Of a stretch of DNA of 64,000 nt, positions 44,424 through 53,103 are shown piece after piece. Origin of the DNA: Pseudomonas sp. GM21 (lineage in GTDB: Bacteria; Pseudomonadota; Gammaproteobacteria; Pseudomonadales; Pseudomonadaceae); contig NZ_AKJS01000138.1 of assembly GCF_000282215.1 (NCBI RefSeq), forward strand, positions 1-64,000. Reading direction: 5' to 3'. The first letter of the stretch is position 1; each line of letters begins with the position of its first letter. The notes under the pieces were generated by a model. It saw nothing but the letters and a program-made list of their open reading frames with translations, did no database searches and was not told the DNA's origin. The position numbers were made by a program, and so were the translations under genes.

Positions 44424-45401
44424 TTACTCGCCCCAGACGTCTTTGAGGACGTTCACCCAGTTTTCGCCCATGATCTTGCGCACCACGCGCTCGGAATGGC
44501 CGCGCTTGAGCAGGGTTTCGGTCAGGTTCGGGAACTCGCCCACGGTGCGGATGCCCAGCGGATTGATGATCTTGCCGAAGCTGGTCAGGCGGCGGGCGTA
44601 GCCCTTGTCATGGGTCAGGTATTCGAAGAAGTCCTGGCCGTGGCCCTGGGTGAAGTCGGTGCCGATACCGATAGCGTCTTCGCCGACGATATTCATCACG
44701 TACTCGATGGCTTCGGCGTAATCGTCGATGGTCGAATCGATGCCTTTGGCCAGGAACGGCGCGAACATGGTCACGCCGACGAAACCGCCGTGATCGGCGA
44801 TGAACTTCAGTTCTTCATCGGACTTGTTGCGCGGGTGAATTTTCAGACCCGATGGCAGGCAATGGGAGTAACACACCGGTTTTTTCGATTCGAGAATGAC
44901 TTCTTCTGAGGTTTTCGAGCCAACGTGGGACAGGTCGCACATGACGCCAACACGGTTCATCTCGGCAACGATTTCACGACCGAAACCGGACAAGCCGCCA
45001 TCGCGCTCGTAGCAGCCGGTGCCGACCAGGTTTTGGGTGTTGTAGCACATCTGCACAATACCGACGCCCAGCTGCTTGAACACCTCGACATAACCGATCT
45101 GGTCCTCAAAGGCGTGAGCATTCTGGAAGCCGAACAGGATCCCGGTCTTGCCCTGCTCTTTGGCTTTGCGGATGTCGGCGGTGGTGCGCACCGGAATCAC
45201 CAGGTCGCTGTTCTCGCGAATCAGCTTCTGGCTGGCGGCGATGTTGTTGACAGTCGCCTGGAAGCCCTCCCACACCGAAACGGTGCAGTTGGCCGCGGTC
45301 AGACCGCCCTTGCGCATGTCTTCGAACAGTTCACGGTTCCACTTGGCAATAATCAGCCCGTCGATAACGATGCTGTCGGCGTGCAATTCGGCTGGGCTCA
45401 T
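44424..45401 (-). CDS. Membrane dipeptidase-family metallohydrolase (dgc operon)
   Basis: The 325-residue protein belongs to the renal dipeptidase (M19) family of the TIM-barrel amidohydrolases. Recognisable parts are the N-terminal DSIVIDGLI, the MCDLSHVGSKTSEEVI block and the KPVCYSHC zinc-ligand region near residue 170-177, and GIGTDFTQGHG near 250. The His/Asp DxHxD site of classical members appears as DGLIIAKWN, so one metal site is probably altered. A role in the betaine pathway is inferred from its position as first gene of the dgc operon. The start at 45401 follows AGGGGACAG. Confidence 0.82.
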   Translation of the reverse strand: MSPAELHADSIVIDGLIIAKWNRELFEDMRKGGLTAANCTVSVWEGFQATVNNIAASQKLIRENSDLVIPVRTTADIRKAKEQGKTGILFGFQNAHAFEDQIGYVEVFKQLGVGIVQMCYNTQNLVGTGCYERDGGLSGFGREIVAEMNRVGVMCDLSHVGSKTSEEVILESKKPVCYSHCLPSGLKIHPRNKSDEELKFIADHGGFVGVTMFAPFLAKGIDSTIDDYAEAIEYVMNIVGEDAIGIGTDFTQGHGQDFFEYLTHDKGYARRLTSFGKIINPLGIRTVGEFPNLTETLLKRGHSERVVRKIMGENWVNVLKDVWGE

Positions 45402-45635
45402 CAGGCTGTCCCCTATTAGCGATTCATGCGCCGAATCGTGTGCCGGCGCTTTGGGGCCAGCATATGCCTCGGTGCCTTGGTAGCCGGGTGCAAAAACGAC
45501 AGGGGGTTTGCCGAAAGCGTCAATCCGCGACAAAGGGTCGCCATCGGACATCTCGGGCCACCTGTTCAAGGACCTGCGCATCGGCCAGAATTCGCTGCTT
45601 TACTGAATGCACTATTGGATTGGGGCGGCGGCGCA

Positions 45636-46037
45636 ATGAAATCGATCTTCCTGGCATTGGCACTGATAGCGACCAGCGTACACGCGGTTGAAGAGTCCGA
45701 AGACAACCCTTGCGACAAAGTCGAAAACGACATCCAGACCCTGGAATGCTCGGCCTACAGCAGAACCGCCGCCGAAGACTTGTTGAAGAACAACTACCAA
45801 AGCCTGGCCGAGCGCATGCAAACGGCCTACGGCAAGAACCCGGCACAACTGGCCGACATCACCGCCAAGCTCAAGGTCGCCCAGCAGCAATGGCTGAAGA
45901 CCCGGGATGCGGATTGCGCGGTTGAGGTTTTTCCAGCGACGAGCGGTAGCAAGGCATTCACGATTGCGCAGAATGATTGCGTGGCGCGGATGAGTGATGA
46001 GCGGTCGGAATTTTTGGAGTCGATTGGGCAGGAGTGA
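45636..46037 (+). CDS. Secreted LprI/DUF1311-like protein
   Basis: The 133-residue product has a signal peptide (SIFLALALIATSVHA before VEESEDNPCDK) and four cysteines (NPCDK, LECSA, DADCAVE and NDCVA), with the WLKTRDADC segment of LprI/DUF1311 lysozyme-inhibitor-like proteins. It is probably periplasmic. The start at 45636 is preferred over upstream in-frame starts because it yields the signal peptide. The gene lies within 5 bp of the convergent hipA. Confidence 0.78.
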   Translation: MKSIFLALALIATSVHAVEESEDNPCDKVENDIQTLECSAYSRTAAEDLLKNNYQSLAERMQTAYGKNPAQLADITAKLKVAQQQWLKTRDADCAVEVFPATSGSKAFTIAQNDCVARMSDERSEFLESIGQE

Positions 46038-46041
46038 TGCG

Positions 46042-47280
46042 TTAAAGCGCCTGCCACACCGACTCAAGAGTGGTCAGCAGTTTTTTGCTGGCCGTTTTAT
46101 CGATTTCCAGATCGGCGCCACAGACTCTCCACTCGGAAAAAGCATCTAGCGTTTGTTCTATGTAGCGTTCGGGCGCAAGGAAACTGAAAGGTTTGCACAC
46201 CTCAATGAGAGCCTTGCGTGTGGGTTTGCCTCTTCCCGCGAAGGCTGTGGTGTGTTCGTTGCCGCGCCCTGCGGTACTGGAAAATGTCAGGTCGTACGCC
46301 GGCGCCATTTTCCAGCCATCCTTGCCGCCGAAAAAAGAGAAGTTCTTCGCGTGATCGTCATGGTTATGAGCCAGAGCGTTGAACACCATCAGTCGGGCCA
46401 TTTTCTCGACCTCGGCCGCGTCCTTGGTCATTGCCCAGGTCGCTCGCAGTAAGTCACTGTAATCGAGGCTAGGTTTACGAAAATCGGCGTACAGAATCGC
46501 CGCCGCGGTCAGCATGTGGCGCTTGGTACCTTCTGCCCGATCAAAGCGTTTGGTGGCAAAGAATCGTTCTTCGCCCTTATTGGTTTCTACCTGAAACAAT
46601 TGCGACTCGGAAATTTCGATCCCTGCCCGATGGGCCATCAATGCATAAACCTGCTCTATGGCGCCGCTGTCACGATGCTCCTCTTCACTGCGAAACTTGA
46701 TTAACCAGTGTTCATAACCCACGGGCATTTCGCCAAACGACGAAATAGCGCGATGTTTGTCCGGTGAAAGACCAATCACCGCTTTAGGTCGTGCACCACC
46801 GGGGGAACCGCCCGCCAATCGCAGAGAACTGATGACCTCGTCAGTGCTGCCTGAAAGTATCGTTTGTGAAGCCTCGTATAGAGCAGCCAAGTCGAGGTCT
46901 TCGTCTGCTTCAACGGCTTCGAACATCGGCGCGTATTCAAGCGCGCCCATGCTGCGATTGCCCATATAGGCCAGTCGATCCAGCGGGCCAATTTTGTGAC
47001 GCTCGACGCCCAACTGACTGCGAAAGAAGCGATCCATGAGTAGCAATCCCCAGCCGTCGGGCAAAGAATCGCTGAACGCGCCGTGCAAGCTGTCGAACAG
47101 CAAGGGGTCAGCCGCACTCTGGGGCTTGACCGAAAAATCCATATGAAACGGCGCGAGGTTAAATCCTTTTGCCAGCCAGCCGGGATCATAAGAAAAGAAC
47201 ACCCCCCTACGAGGAATGGCGACAAGCTCACCGACGCGTGATCCTTGAAGCATAACGCTGAGTGCATTGACGTTTTTCAT
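46042..47280 (-). CDS. hipA: HipA-family serine/threonine kinase toxin
   Basis: The product of about 412 residues contains the HipA N-terminal (couple_hipA) and C-terminal domains. The phosphate loop appears as SPGGARPK near 159-166, the catalytic segment as NHDDHAKNFS near 305-315 and the metal site in PAYDLTFS near 326-333. HipA toxins phosphorylate glutamyl-tRNA synthetase or related targets and cause growth arrest. Its ATG overlaps the hipB stop by 4 bp. All expected active-site residues appear intact. Confidence 0.9.
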   Translation of the reverse strand: MKNVNALSVMLQGSRVGELVAIPRRGVFFSYDPGWLAKGFNLAPFHMDFSVKPQSAADPLLFDSLHGAFSDSLPDGWGLLLMDRFFRSQLGVERHKIGPLDRLAYMGNRSMGALEYAPMFEAVEADEDLDLAALYEASQTILSGSTDEVISSLRLAGGSPGGARPKAVIGLSPDKHRAISSFGEMPVGYEHWLIKFRSEEEHRDSGAIEQVYALMAHRAGIEISESQLFQVETNKGEERFFATKRFDRAEGTKRHMLTAAAILYADFRKPSLDYSDLLRATWAMTKDAAEVEKMARLMVFNALAHNHDDHAKNFSFFGGKDGWKMAPAYDLTFSSTAGRGNEHTTAFAGRGKPTRKALIEVCKPFSFLAPERYIEQTLDAFSEWRVCGADLEIDKTASKKLLTTLESVWQAL

Positions 47281-47573
47281 TGTCGGCCACGAGCCCTTTC
47301 GTAGTTTTTCAGTTCCTGGAGTGTCAGCGACTGGGTTGAGGCAAACAAATTCGTTAGCGGTTCCTCCGCCCCGAGGCAAATTGCGATCAGCAACAAGCCA
47401 TCAAGGGAGATCTTTCCGGTCGTTTCAAAACGCTTGATATTCGACTCAGGGACACCTGATTTTTGCGCGAGCGTGCGTCGCGAAAGGTTTTTTCCGAGTC
47501 TCAGACGCTTGGCATTCCCGGCAATCTGTAAAGCGATCTCTCCAGGGGAGTAGAGGATATGGGTAAGGGCCAT
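47277..47573 (-). CDS. hipB: HipB-type antitoxin (Xre family)
   Basis: The 98-residue DNA-binding antitoxin has a helix-turn-helix LSRRTLAQKSGVPESNIKRFETTG (in two blocks, about 30-53) followed by a HipB-like dimerisation segment. It should bind HipA and repress its own promoter. Upstream to 47790 the DNA is unusually AT-rich (for example ATATTTTGACTTATATATCG near 47640), unlike the surrounding genes. No clear TATCC-N8-GGATA operator was seen. Confidence 0.88.
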   Translation of the reverse strand: MALTHILYSPGEIALQIAGNAKRLRLGKNLSRRTLAQKSGVPESNIKRFETTGKISLDGLLLIAICLGAEEPLTNLFASTQSLTLQELKNYERARGRQ

Positions 47574-47790
47574 GATTCGACCTCAAGTGGAGTGTGAGCA
47601 AGTGTAGCAGCGCGATCGGCAATCAACATTTAAAGGATAATATTTTGACTTATATATCGTAAATAATTACTTAATAGACAACATTTGAACCTTTATTCAT
47701 ATTCAAAAACACCTTCCTACCTATTACGCACCCGTTACGTTTATTCTTTGAGCTATAAGCTGCACATCATCAACCGGGAAAGGGACTCAA

Positions 47791-48207
47791 ATGAAAATCT
47801 GCGGCATCGAAATCAAAGGCAGCGAAGCGATCATCGCCTTGGCCTCCCTCGACGATCAGGTGCTGACCCACGTCGCTCTGGCCACCAAGAAAATAGCCCT
47901 CGACGATGACGAGGACGCGGCGAACGTAAAAGTCTTTGCCGCTCAGGTCGCGTCGTTTGTGCGTGAGAATTCCATCGACCGGATCGCGATCAAGAAGCGC
48001 AGCAAGAAAGGCGAGTTTGCCGGTGGGCCGACCACGTTCAAGATCGAAGGGATTGTTCAGTTGCTGGAGAGTTGCGAGGTGACGCTGCTGTCGCCACAGA
48101 CGATCAATGCGCAGAGCAAGAAGTTTGATTTTGAGCTGCCGGCGACGCTGAACAAGTATCAGCATGAAGCCTACAAAGCAGCCTGCTCGGCCTTGATGAA
48201 GAAGTAA
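47791..48207 (+). CDS. DUF3010-family protein
   Basis: The 138-residue cytosolic protein starts MKICGIEIKGSEAIIAL, the typical beginning of DUF3010. The IDRIAIKKRSKKGEFAGGPTTFK block is the conserved centre. Its fold resembles RuvC/RNase H-like domains (compare GIEIKGSEAIIAL), which may mean a nucleic-acid role, but no family member is characterised to my knowledge. It stands alone between hipBA and cdhR. Confidence 0.8.
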   Translation: MKICGIEIKGSEAIIALASLDDQVLTHVALATKKIALDDDEDAANVKVFAAQVASFVRENSIDRIAIKKRSKKGEFAGGPTTFKIEGIVQLLESCEVTLLSPQTINAQSKKFDFELPATLNKYQHEAYKAACSALMKK

Positions 48208-48218
48208 CGCCCTCCACC

Positions 48219-48249
48219 GATCGTTCCCTCGCTCTGCGTGGGAACGATC
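48219..48249. repeat. Short REP palindrome (GATCGTTCCC family)
   Basis: GATCGTTCCCTCGC and GCGTGGGAACGATC form one compact hairpin between the convergent DUF3010 and cdhR genes; it may act as a terminator. Confidence 0.75.
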
Positions 48250-48258
48250 AACGATCAA

Positions 48259-49203
48259 CTACGCTTTGGCGGTGCGCCGGTCTTCTCGCGGACACCGCTC
48301 AAACTTCGCCCGATAGCTACGCGTGAAATACGACGGCGATTCAAACCCGCACGCAATGCTTACCTCCAGCACACTCATATCCGTCTGCCGCAGCAACTGC
48401 CGCGCCTTTTCCAACCGTAAACGCAGGTAAAAATTGCTCGGCGTATCGTTCAGGTGCAGCCGAAACAATCGCTCCAGCTGTCGCCGCGTCACCTTGATCG
48501 ATTCCGCCAGCGCAAGCGTGCTCAGTGGTGGCTCGCTGTGCTGTTCCATCTCGCCGATGACGTGCACCAGCTTCTTGTTGCGGATGCCATAGCGCGTGGC
48601 GACTTCCATGCGTTGGTGGTCTTTGCGTGGGCGGATGCGGCCGAGCACGAATTGTTCGCTGACCTGGATCGCCAGTTCCGGGCCGTGGGCCTGGGCGATG
48701 AGGTCGAGCATCAGGTCGATGGAGGCGGTGCCGCCAGCCGAGGTGATGCGGCGGCGGTCGATTTCGAACAGCTCCTGGGTGACGCTGAGCTGCGGATAGG
48801 ATTCCTTGAACGCGTCGATGGCTTCCCAGTGCAGGGTCAGGCGATGGCCGTCGAGCAGACCGGCTTCGGCGAGGATAAAACTGCCGGTGTCGATGGCGCC
48901 GAGGGTCACGCCTTCGTTGTCGAGGCGACGCAACCAGTGCTCCAGCGCCGGGGTGGCAAATTTCAGTGGTTCGAAACCTGCCACGACTAGCAGGATCGCG
49001 CCTTTCTTCAGTGGCTCCAGCGTCGCGTCGGCGTTGACCGACATACCGTTGCTGGCCAGCACCGCCCCACCGTCAGCACTCAATACGTGCCAGCGATACA
49101 GCTCGCCGCGAAAGCGGTTGGCGACCCGCAGCGGTTCGATGGCCGAAATAAATCCAATGGCCGAGAAACCCGGCATCAACAAGAAGTAGAAATCCTGGGA
49201 CAT
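48259..49203 (-). CDS. cdhR: Carnitine catabolism regulator CdhR (GlxA-type AraC)
   Basis: The 314-residue regulator has an N-terminal DJ-1/PfpI-like domain (LLMPGFSAIGFISAIEPLRVAN at the start, and IDTGSFILAEAGLLDG near 96) and a C-terminal AraC domain with two helix-turn-helix units (LALAESIKVTRRQLERLF and MSVLEVSIACGFESPSYF). In P. aeruginosa CdhR activates carnitine catabolism. Here it faces caiX across a 224-bp divergent region. The start at 49203 was chosen for the conserved SQDFYFLLMPG. Confidence 0.9.
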   Translation of the reverse strand: MSQDFYFLLMPGFSAIGFISAIEPLRVANRFRGELYRWHVLSADGGAVLASNGMSVNADATLEPLKKGAILLVVAGFEPLKFATPALEHWLRRLDNEGVTLGAIDTGSFILAEAGLLDGHRLTLHWEAIDAFKESYPQLSVTQELFEIDRRRITSAGGTASIDLMLDLIAQAHGPELAIQVSEQFVLGRIRPRKDHQRMEVATRYGIRNKKLVHVIGEMEQHSEPPLSTLALAESIKVTRRQLERLFRLHLNDTPSNFYLRLRLEKARQLLRQTDMSVLEVSIACGFESPSYFTRSYRAKFERCPREDRRTAKA

Positions 49204-49427
49204 GGAGCGCACTCGCTTAGCAGGTAACAAGAGGCCAGGTAACGAGAGGGCGGGCAGCGTAGGGACGTTGATACCCCACTTGCAACAGGCATTCAAGAGG
49301 ACAGGTCGCTGCAGTGCAATAGCTGGTCGCCGTAGTGCGTGTTCATAGGGCCTGAGCTGCGTAACGTGGCATCACCGGCGCGCAAAGATGACCGGACCCA
49401 CAATAACGAACTGCCGAGGAACCTGAG
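49204..49427. promoter_or_regulatory. Divergent cdhR / caiX promoter region
   Basis: This 224-bp region must contain the promoters of both directions. Direct repeats AGGTAACAAGAGG and AGGTAACGAGAGG lie 17 bp apart at about 49221-49250 and could be regulator sites; that is inference. Confidence 0.5.
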
Positions 49428-50372
49428 ATGAAACGACTGATCAGCAGCTGTGTTCTTGCACTCAGCGGTACCGCTTTGCTGAGCGCCAGTGTCATGGCCG
49501 CCGAACCCGCGTCGTGCCAGAACGTGCGCATGGGCGTAGTGAACTGGACTGACGTAATCGCCACCAGCGCCATGACCCAGGTCCTGCTCGACGGCCTCGG
49601 CTATAACACCAAACAAACCAGTGCGTCGCAGCAAATCATCTTCGCCGGGATCCGCGACCAGCGTCTGGACTTGTTCCTCGGTTACTGGAACCCGCTGATG
49701 ACCCAGACCATCACACCGTTCGTCGATGGCAACCAGGTCAAAGTGCTTGAAGCGCCAAGCCTCAAAGACGCCCGCGCCACCCTCGCCGTACCGACTTACC
49801 TCGCCGACAAGGGCCTGAAAACCTTCGCCGACATCGCCAAGTTCGAGAAAGAACTGGGCGGCAAGATCTACGGCATCGAACCAGGCTCGGGCGCCAACAC
49901 CCAGATCAAGGCGATGATCGCCAAGAACCAGTTTGGCCTGGGCAAGTTCCAGCTGGTCGAGTCCAGCGAAGCCGGCATGCTCGCGGCAGTGGATCGCGCC
50001 GTGCGCCGTAACGAGGCCGTGGTGTTCTTCGGCTGGGCGCCACACCCGATGAACGTCAACGTCAAGATGACCTATCTCACCGGCAGCGACGACGCCCTGG
50101 GCCCGAACGAAGGCATGGCCACCGTCTGGACCGTCACTGCACCGAAATACGCCGAGCAATGCCCGAACATCGGCCGCTTGCTGAGCAACCTGACCTATAC
50201 CGCCGAAGACGAGAGCCGGATGATGCAGCCACTGCTGGATCACAAGGACGCCTTCGAATCGGCCAGGCAATGGCTGAAAGATCACCCGCAAGACAAACAG
50301 CGCTGGCTCGAAGGCGTCACCACCTTCGACGGCAAACCGGCGGCTGAAAACCTGAAACTGACCAGTAAATAA
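49428..50372 (+). CDS. caiX: Carnitine ABC transporter substrate-binding protein CaiX
   Basis: The 314-residue periplasmic binding protein has a signal peptide (LISSCVLALSGTALLSASVMA) and an OpuAC-like fold. Aromatic-cage regions are VNWTDVIATSAM (about 40-51), FLGYWNPLM, YGIEPGSGANT and FFGWAPHPMN. It differs from CbcX in several of these blocks (FLGNWMPTM, IEPGNDGNR). It has no adjacent permease, so it probably docks to the CbcWV transporter 10 kb downstream, as in P. aeruginosa. Confidence 0.92.
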   Translation: MKRLISSCVLALSGTALLSASVMAAEPASCQNVRMGVVNWTDVIATSAMTQVLLDGLGYNTKQTSASQQIIFAGIRDQRLDLFLGYWNPLMTQTITPFVDGNQVKVLEAPSLKDARATLAVPTYLADKGLKTFADIAKFEKELGGKIYGIEPGSGANTQIKAMIAKNQFGLGKFQLVESSEAGMLAAVDRAVRRNEAVVFFGWAPHPMNVNVKMTYLTGSDDALGPNEGMATVWTVTAPKYAEQCPNIGRLLSNLTYTAEDESRMMQPLLDHKDAFESARQWLKDHPQDKQRWLEGVTTFDGKPAAENLKLTSK

Positions 50373-50473
50373 ACCTGAATCGAACCACCGATTCGCAGCC
50401 CGACCGGGCTGCGAACGGGGTCATTACGCCCTGCCTTTCTCCTAAAAAGCACTTGCCTGTAAGGAACCGCCCA

Positions 50474-51361
50474 ATGAACCACGACGTCATCATCACCTGC
50501 GCACTCACCGGTGCTGGCGACACGACCAGCAAGAGCCCACACGTGCCGGTCACCCCGAAACAAATCGCCGCCGCCGCCGTGGAAGCCGCCAAGGCTGGCG
50601 CCACCGTGGTCCACTGCCACGTGCGTAACCCCGAAACCGGCAAGTTCAGCCGCGACGTGGCGCTGTACCGTGAAGTGATGGAGCGCATCCGCGAGGCCGA
50701 CGTCGACATCATCGTCAACCTTACCGCTGGGATGGGCGGCGACCTGGAAATCGGCGCCGGCGAGAACCCGATGGAGTTCGGCCCGAACACCGACCTGGTC
50801 GGCCCGCTGACCCGTCTGGCGCATGTCGAAGAACTGCTGCCGGAAATCTGCACCCTCGATTGCGGCACCCTGAACTTCGGCGATGGCGACACTATTTACG
50901 TGTCCACCCCGGCCCAGCTGCGTGCCGGCGCCAAACGCATTCAAGAGCTGGGCGTGAAAGCCGAGCTGGAAATTTTCGACACCGGTCACCTGTGGTTCGC
51001 CAAACAGTTGATCAAGGAAGGCCTGCTCGACGACCCGCTGTTCCAGCTGTGCCTGGGCATCCCGTGGGGCGCGCCGGCGGACACCACGACCATGAAAGCC
51101 ATGGTCGACAACCTGCCGGCCAATGCGGTGTGGGCAGGGTTCGGCATTGGTCGCATGCAGATGCCAATGGCCGCGCAAGCGGTGTTGCTCGGCGGCAACG
51201 TGCGGGTCGGCCTGGAAGACAACATCTGGCTGGACAAAGGCGTACTGGCGACCAACGGCCAACTGGTCGAGCGTGCCAGCGAAATTCTCAGCCGACTTGG
51301 TGCCCGCGTGCTGACCCCGGCGGAAGGTCGCATAAAAATGGGGCTGACCAAGCGCGGTTAA
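50474..51361 (+). CDS. cdhC: 3-Dehydrocarnitine cleavage enzyme (BKACE family)
   Basis: The 295-residue zinc enzyme converts 3-dehydrocarnitine and acetyl-CoA to betainyl-CoA and acetoacetate. BKACE signatures are VVHCHVRNPETGKFS (zinc-binding HxH, about 45-59), TLDCGTLNFG (about 130-139) and GNVRVGLEDNIWL (about 237-249). AAGGA lies 6 bp before the ATG at 50474. It is the second gene in the caiX-cdhCAB cluster. Confidence 0.92.
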   Translation: MNHDVIITCALTGAGDTTSKSPHVPVTPKQIAAAAVEAAKAGATVVHCHVRNPETGKFSRDVALYREVMERIREADVDIIVNLTAGMGGDLEIGAGENPMEFGPNTDLVGPLTRLAHVEELLPEICTLDCGTLNFGDGDTIYVSTPAQLRAGAKRIQELGVKAELEIFDTGHLWFAKQLIKEGLLDDPLFQLCLGIPWGAPADTTTMKAMVDNLPANAVWAGFGIGRMQMPMAAQAVLLGGNVRVGLEDNIWLDKGVLATNGQLVERASEILSRLGARVLTPAEGRIKMGLTKRG

Positions 51362-51383
51362 CTGCTAACAACTCTTTCCAACT

Positions 51384-51475
51384 GTGGGAGCAAGCCTGCT
51401 CGCGATGGGGCCGTCACATCCGGCATCTCTGCCGACTGACACTGCGCAATCGCGATCAGGCTCGCTCACACAGGG
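51384..51475. repeat. REP-like pair between cdhC and cdhA
   Basis: GTGGGAGCAAGCCTGCTCGCGAT and a mirrored GCAATCGCGATCAGGCTCGCTCACAC are degenerate REP arms inside the operon. Confidence 0.65.
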
Positions 51476-51503
51476 GATCACCGAATACTTTCAGGACGTC
51501 GCC

Positions 51504-52469
51504 ATGACCTTCATCACCGAAATCAAAACCTTCGCAGCCCTGGGCAGCGGTGTCATCGGCAGCGGCTGGGTGTCCCGCGCCCTCGCCCATGGTCTCGACG
51601 TCGTCGCCTGGGACCCCGCGCCGGGTGCCGAAGCCGCCCTGCGCAAACGCGTCGCCAATGCCTGGGGCGCACTGGAGAAACAAGGCCTGGCACCGGGCGC
51701 TTCCCAGGATCGCTTGCGCTTTGTCGCGACGATTGAAGAATGCGTGCGCGATGCCGACTTCATTCAGGAAAGCGCCCCCGAGCGTCTCGAGCTGAAACTG
51801 GAACTTCACAGCAAAATCAGCGCGGCGGCCAAGCCCAATACCTTGATCGGCTCCAGCACATCGGGCCTGTTGCCGAGCGAGTTCTACGAAAGTGCGACAC
51901 ACCCTGAACGCTGCGTGGTCGGGCACCCGTTCAATCCGGTTTACCTGCTGCCGCTGGTGGAAGTGGTCGGCGGCAAAAACACCGCGCCTGAAGCGATTCA
52001 AGCGGCAATGAAAGTGTATGAATCCTTGGGCATGCGTCCGCTGCATGTGCGCAAGGAAGTCCCCGGATTTATCGCCGACCGCTTGCTCGAAGCGCTCTGG
52101 CGGGAGGCGCTGCATCTGGTAAACGACGGTGTGGCGACCACCGGTGAAATCGATGACGCGATTCGTTTTGGCGCGGGCTTGCGCTGGTCGTTCATGGGCA
52201 CGTTCCTGACCTACACCCTGGCGGGTGGCGATGCCGGGATGCGCCACTTCATGGCACAGTTCGGGCCGGCCTTGCAGTTGCCGTGGACCTACCTGCCCGC
52301 GCCGGAGCTGACCGACAAATTGATTGATGATGTGGTGGATGGCACCACTGATCAGCTGGGGACCCACAGTATTTCGGCGCTGGAGCGCTATCGTGATGAT
52401 TGTTTGCTGGCGGTGCTTGAGGCGGTGAAGACCACCAAAGAGAAGCATGGGATGACCTTCAGCGAGTAA
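51504..52469 (+). CDS. cdhA: L-Carnitine dehydrogenase
   Basis: The 321-residue enzyme oxidises L-carnitine to 3-dehydrocarnitine with NAD. The N-terminal Rossmann fold reads ALGSGVIGSGWVSRALAHG (about 12-30), like 3-hydroxyacyl-CoA dehydrogenases. The catalytic His-Glu pair lies around CVVGHPFNPVYLLPLVEVV (about 137-155). ATG 51504 has AGGAC upstream; an in-frame start 40 codons earlier runs through a REP and was rejected. Confidence 0.93.
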   Translation: MTFITEIKTFAALGSGVIGSGWVSRALAHGLDVVAWDPAPGAEAALRKRVANAWGALEKQGLAPGASQDRLRFVATIEECVRDADFIQESAPERLELKLELHSKISAAAKPNTLIGSSTSGLLPSEFYESATHPERCVVGHPFNPVYLLPLVEVVGGKNTAPEAIQAAMKVYESLGMRPLHVRKEVPGFIADRLLEALWREALHLVNDGVATTGEIDDAIRFGAGLRWSFMGTFLTYTLAGGDAGMRHFMAQFGPALQLPWTYLPAPELTDKLIDDVVDGTTDQLGTHSISALERYRDDCLLAVLEAVKTTKEKHGMTFSE

Positions 52470-52480
52470 CCCGCCGCACT

Positions 52481-52587
52481 GATCGTTCCTACGCTCCGCG
52501 CGGGAATGCCTCAATGGACGCTCTGCGTCCGCTCTTGGGACGCAGAGCGTCCCGGGCTGCATCCCCACGCGGAGCGTGGGGACGATC
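52481..52587. repeat. Large REP palindrome (GATCGTTCC family) between cdhA and cdhB
   Basis: The outer arms start GATCGTTCCTACGCTC and end GAGCGTGGGGACGATC; an inner hairpin GGACGCTCTGCGTCC is nested within. It divides the operon and could affect the relative expression of cdhB and BBOX. Confidence 0.8.
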
Positions 52588-52612
52588 ATCCCGATCATGC
52601 CTGGAGAGAAAC

Positions 52613-53089
52613 ATGCCCACCCTCACCACCTACCAGACCCGCATCATCCCCGACTGGGTCGACTATAACGGCCACTTGCGCGACGCGTTCTACCTGCTGA
52701 TTTTCAGCTACGCTACCGACGCGCTGATGGATCGCCTCGGCATGGACAGCAATAACCGCGAAGCCAGCGGCCACTCGCTGTTTACCTTGGAACTGCACCT
52801 CAATTACCTGCACGAAGTGAAGCTCGACGCCGACGTCGAAGTGCATACGCAGATCATTGGCCACGACAGCAAACGCTTGCACCTCTATCACAGCCTCCAT
52901 CTTGTGGGAGATGACAAGGAACTGGCCGGCAATGAGCAGATGCTGCTTCACGTCGAGCTCGCCGGGCCACGATCCGCACCGTTCAGCGAACTGTCACTGA
53001 GCAAGCTGCAAGCCATCGTTGCCGAGCAAGCCGACCTGCCTGCCCCTGAGTACATTGGCCGAGTGATCGCTTTACCCAAAAAAAAATAA
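52613..53089 (+). CDS. cdhB: Betainyl-CoA thioesterase (hotdog fold)
   Basis: The 158-residue 4HBT/hotdog protein has the signature DWVDYNGHLRDAFYLLIFS (about 14-32), with Asp and Asn in the expected active-site positions. It should hydrolyse betainyl-CoA to glycine betaine, so completing entry of carnitine into the betaine pathway. The ATG at 52613 has GGAGAGA upstream. It is followed after 14 bp by the BBOX gene. Confidence 0.9.
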   Translation: MPTLTTYQTRIIPDWVDYNGHLRDAFYLLIFSYATDALMDRLGMDSNNREASGHSLFTLELHLNYLHEVKLDADVEVHTQIIGHDSKRLHLYHSLHLVGDDKELAGNEQMLLHVELAGPRSAPFSELSLSKLQAIVAEQADLPAPEYIGRVIALPKKK

Positions 53090-53103
53090 CAAGGAGATCG
53101 CCA

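Noticed and set aside
46042..48207. hipBA to DUF3010 as a mobile island
   Set aside because: No integrase, transposase, tRNA or flanking direct repeat was found; only base composition differs in a short patch.
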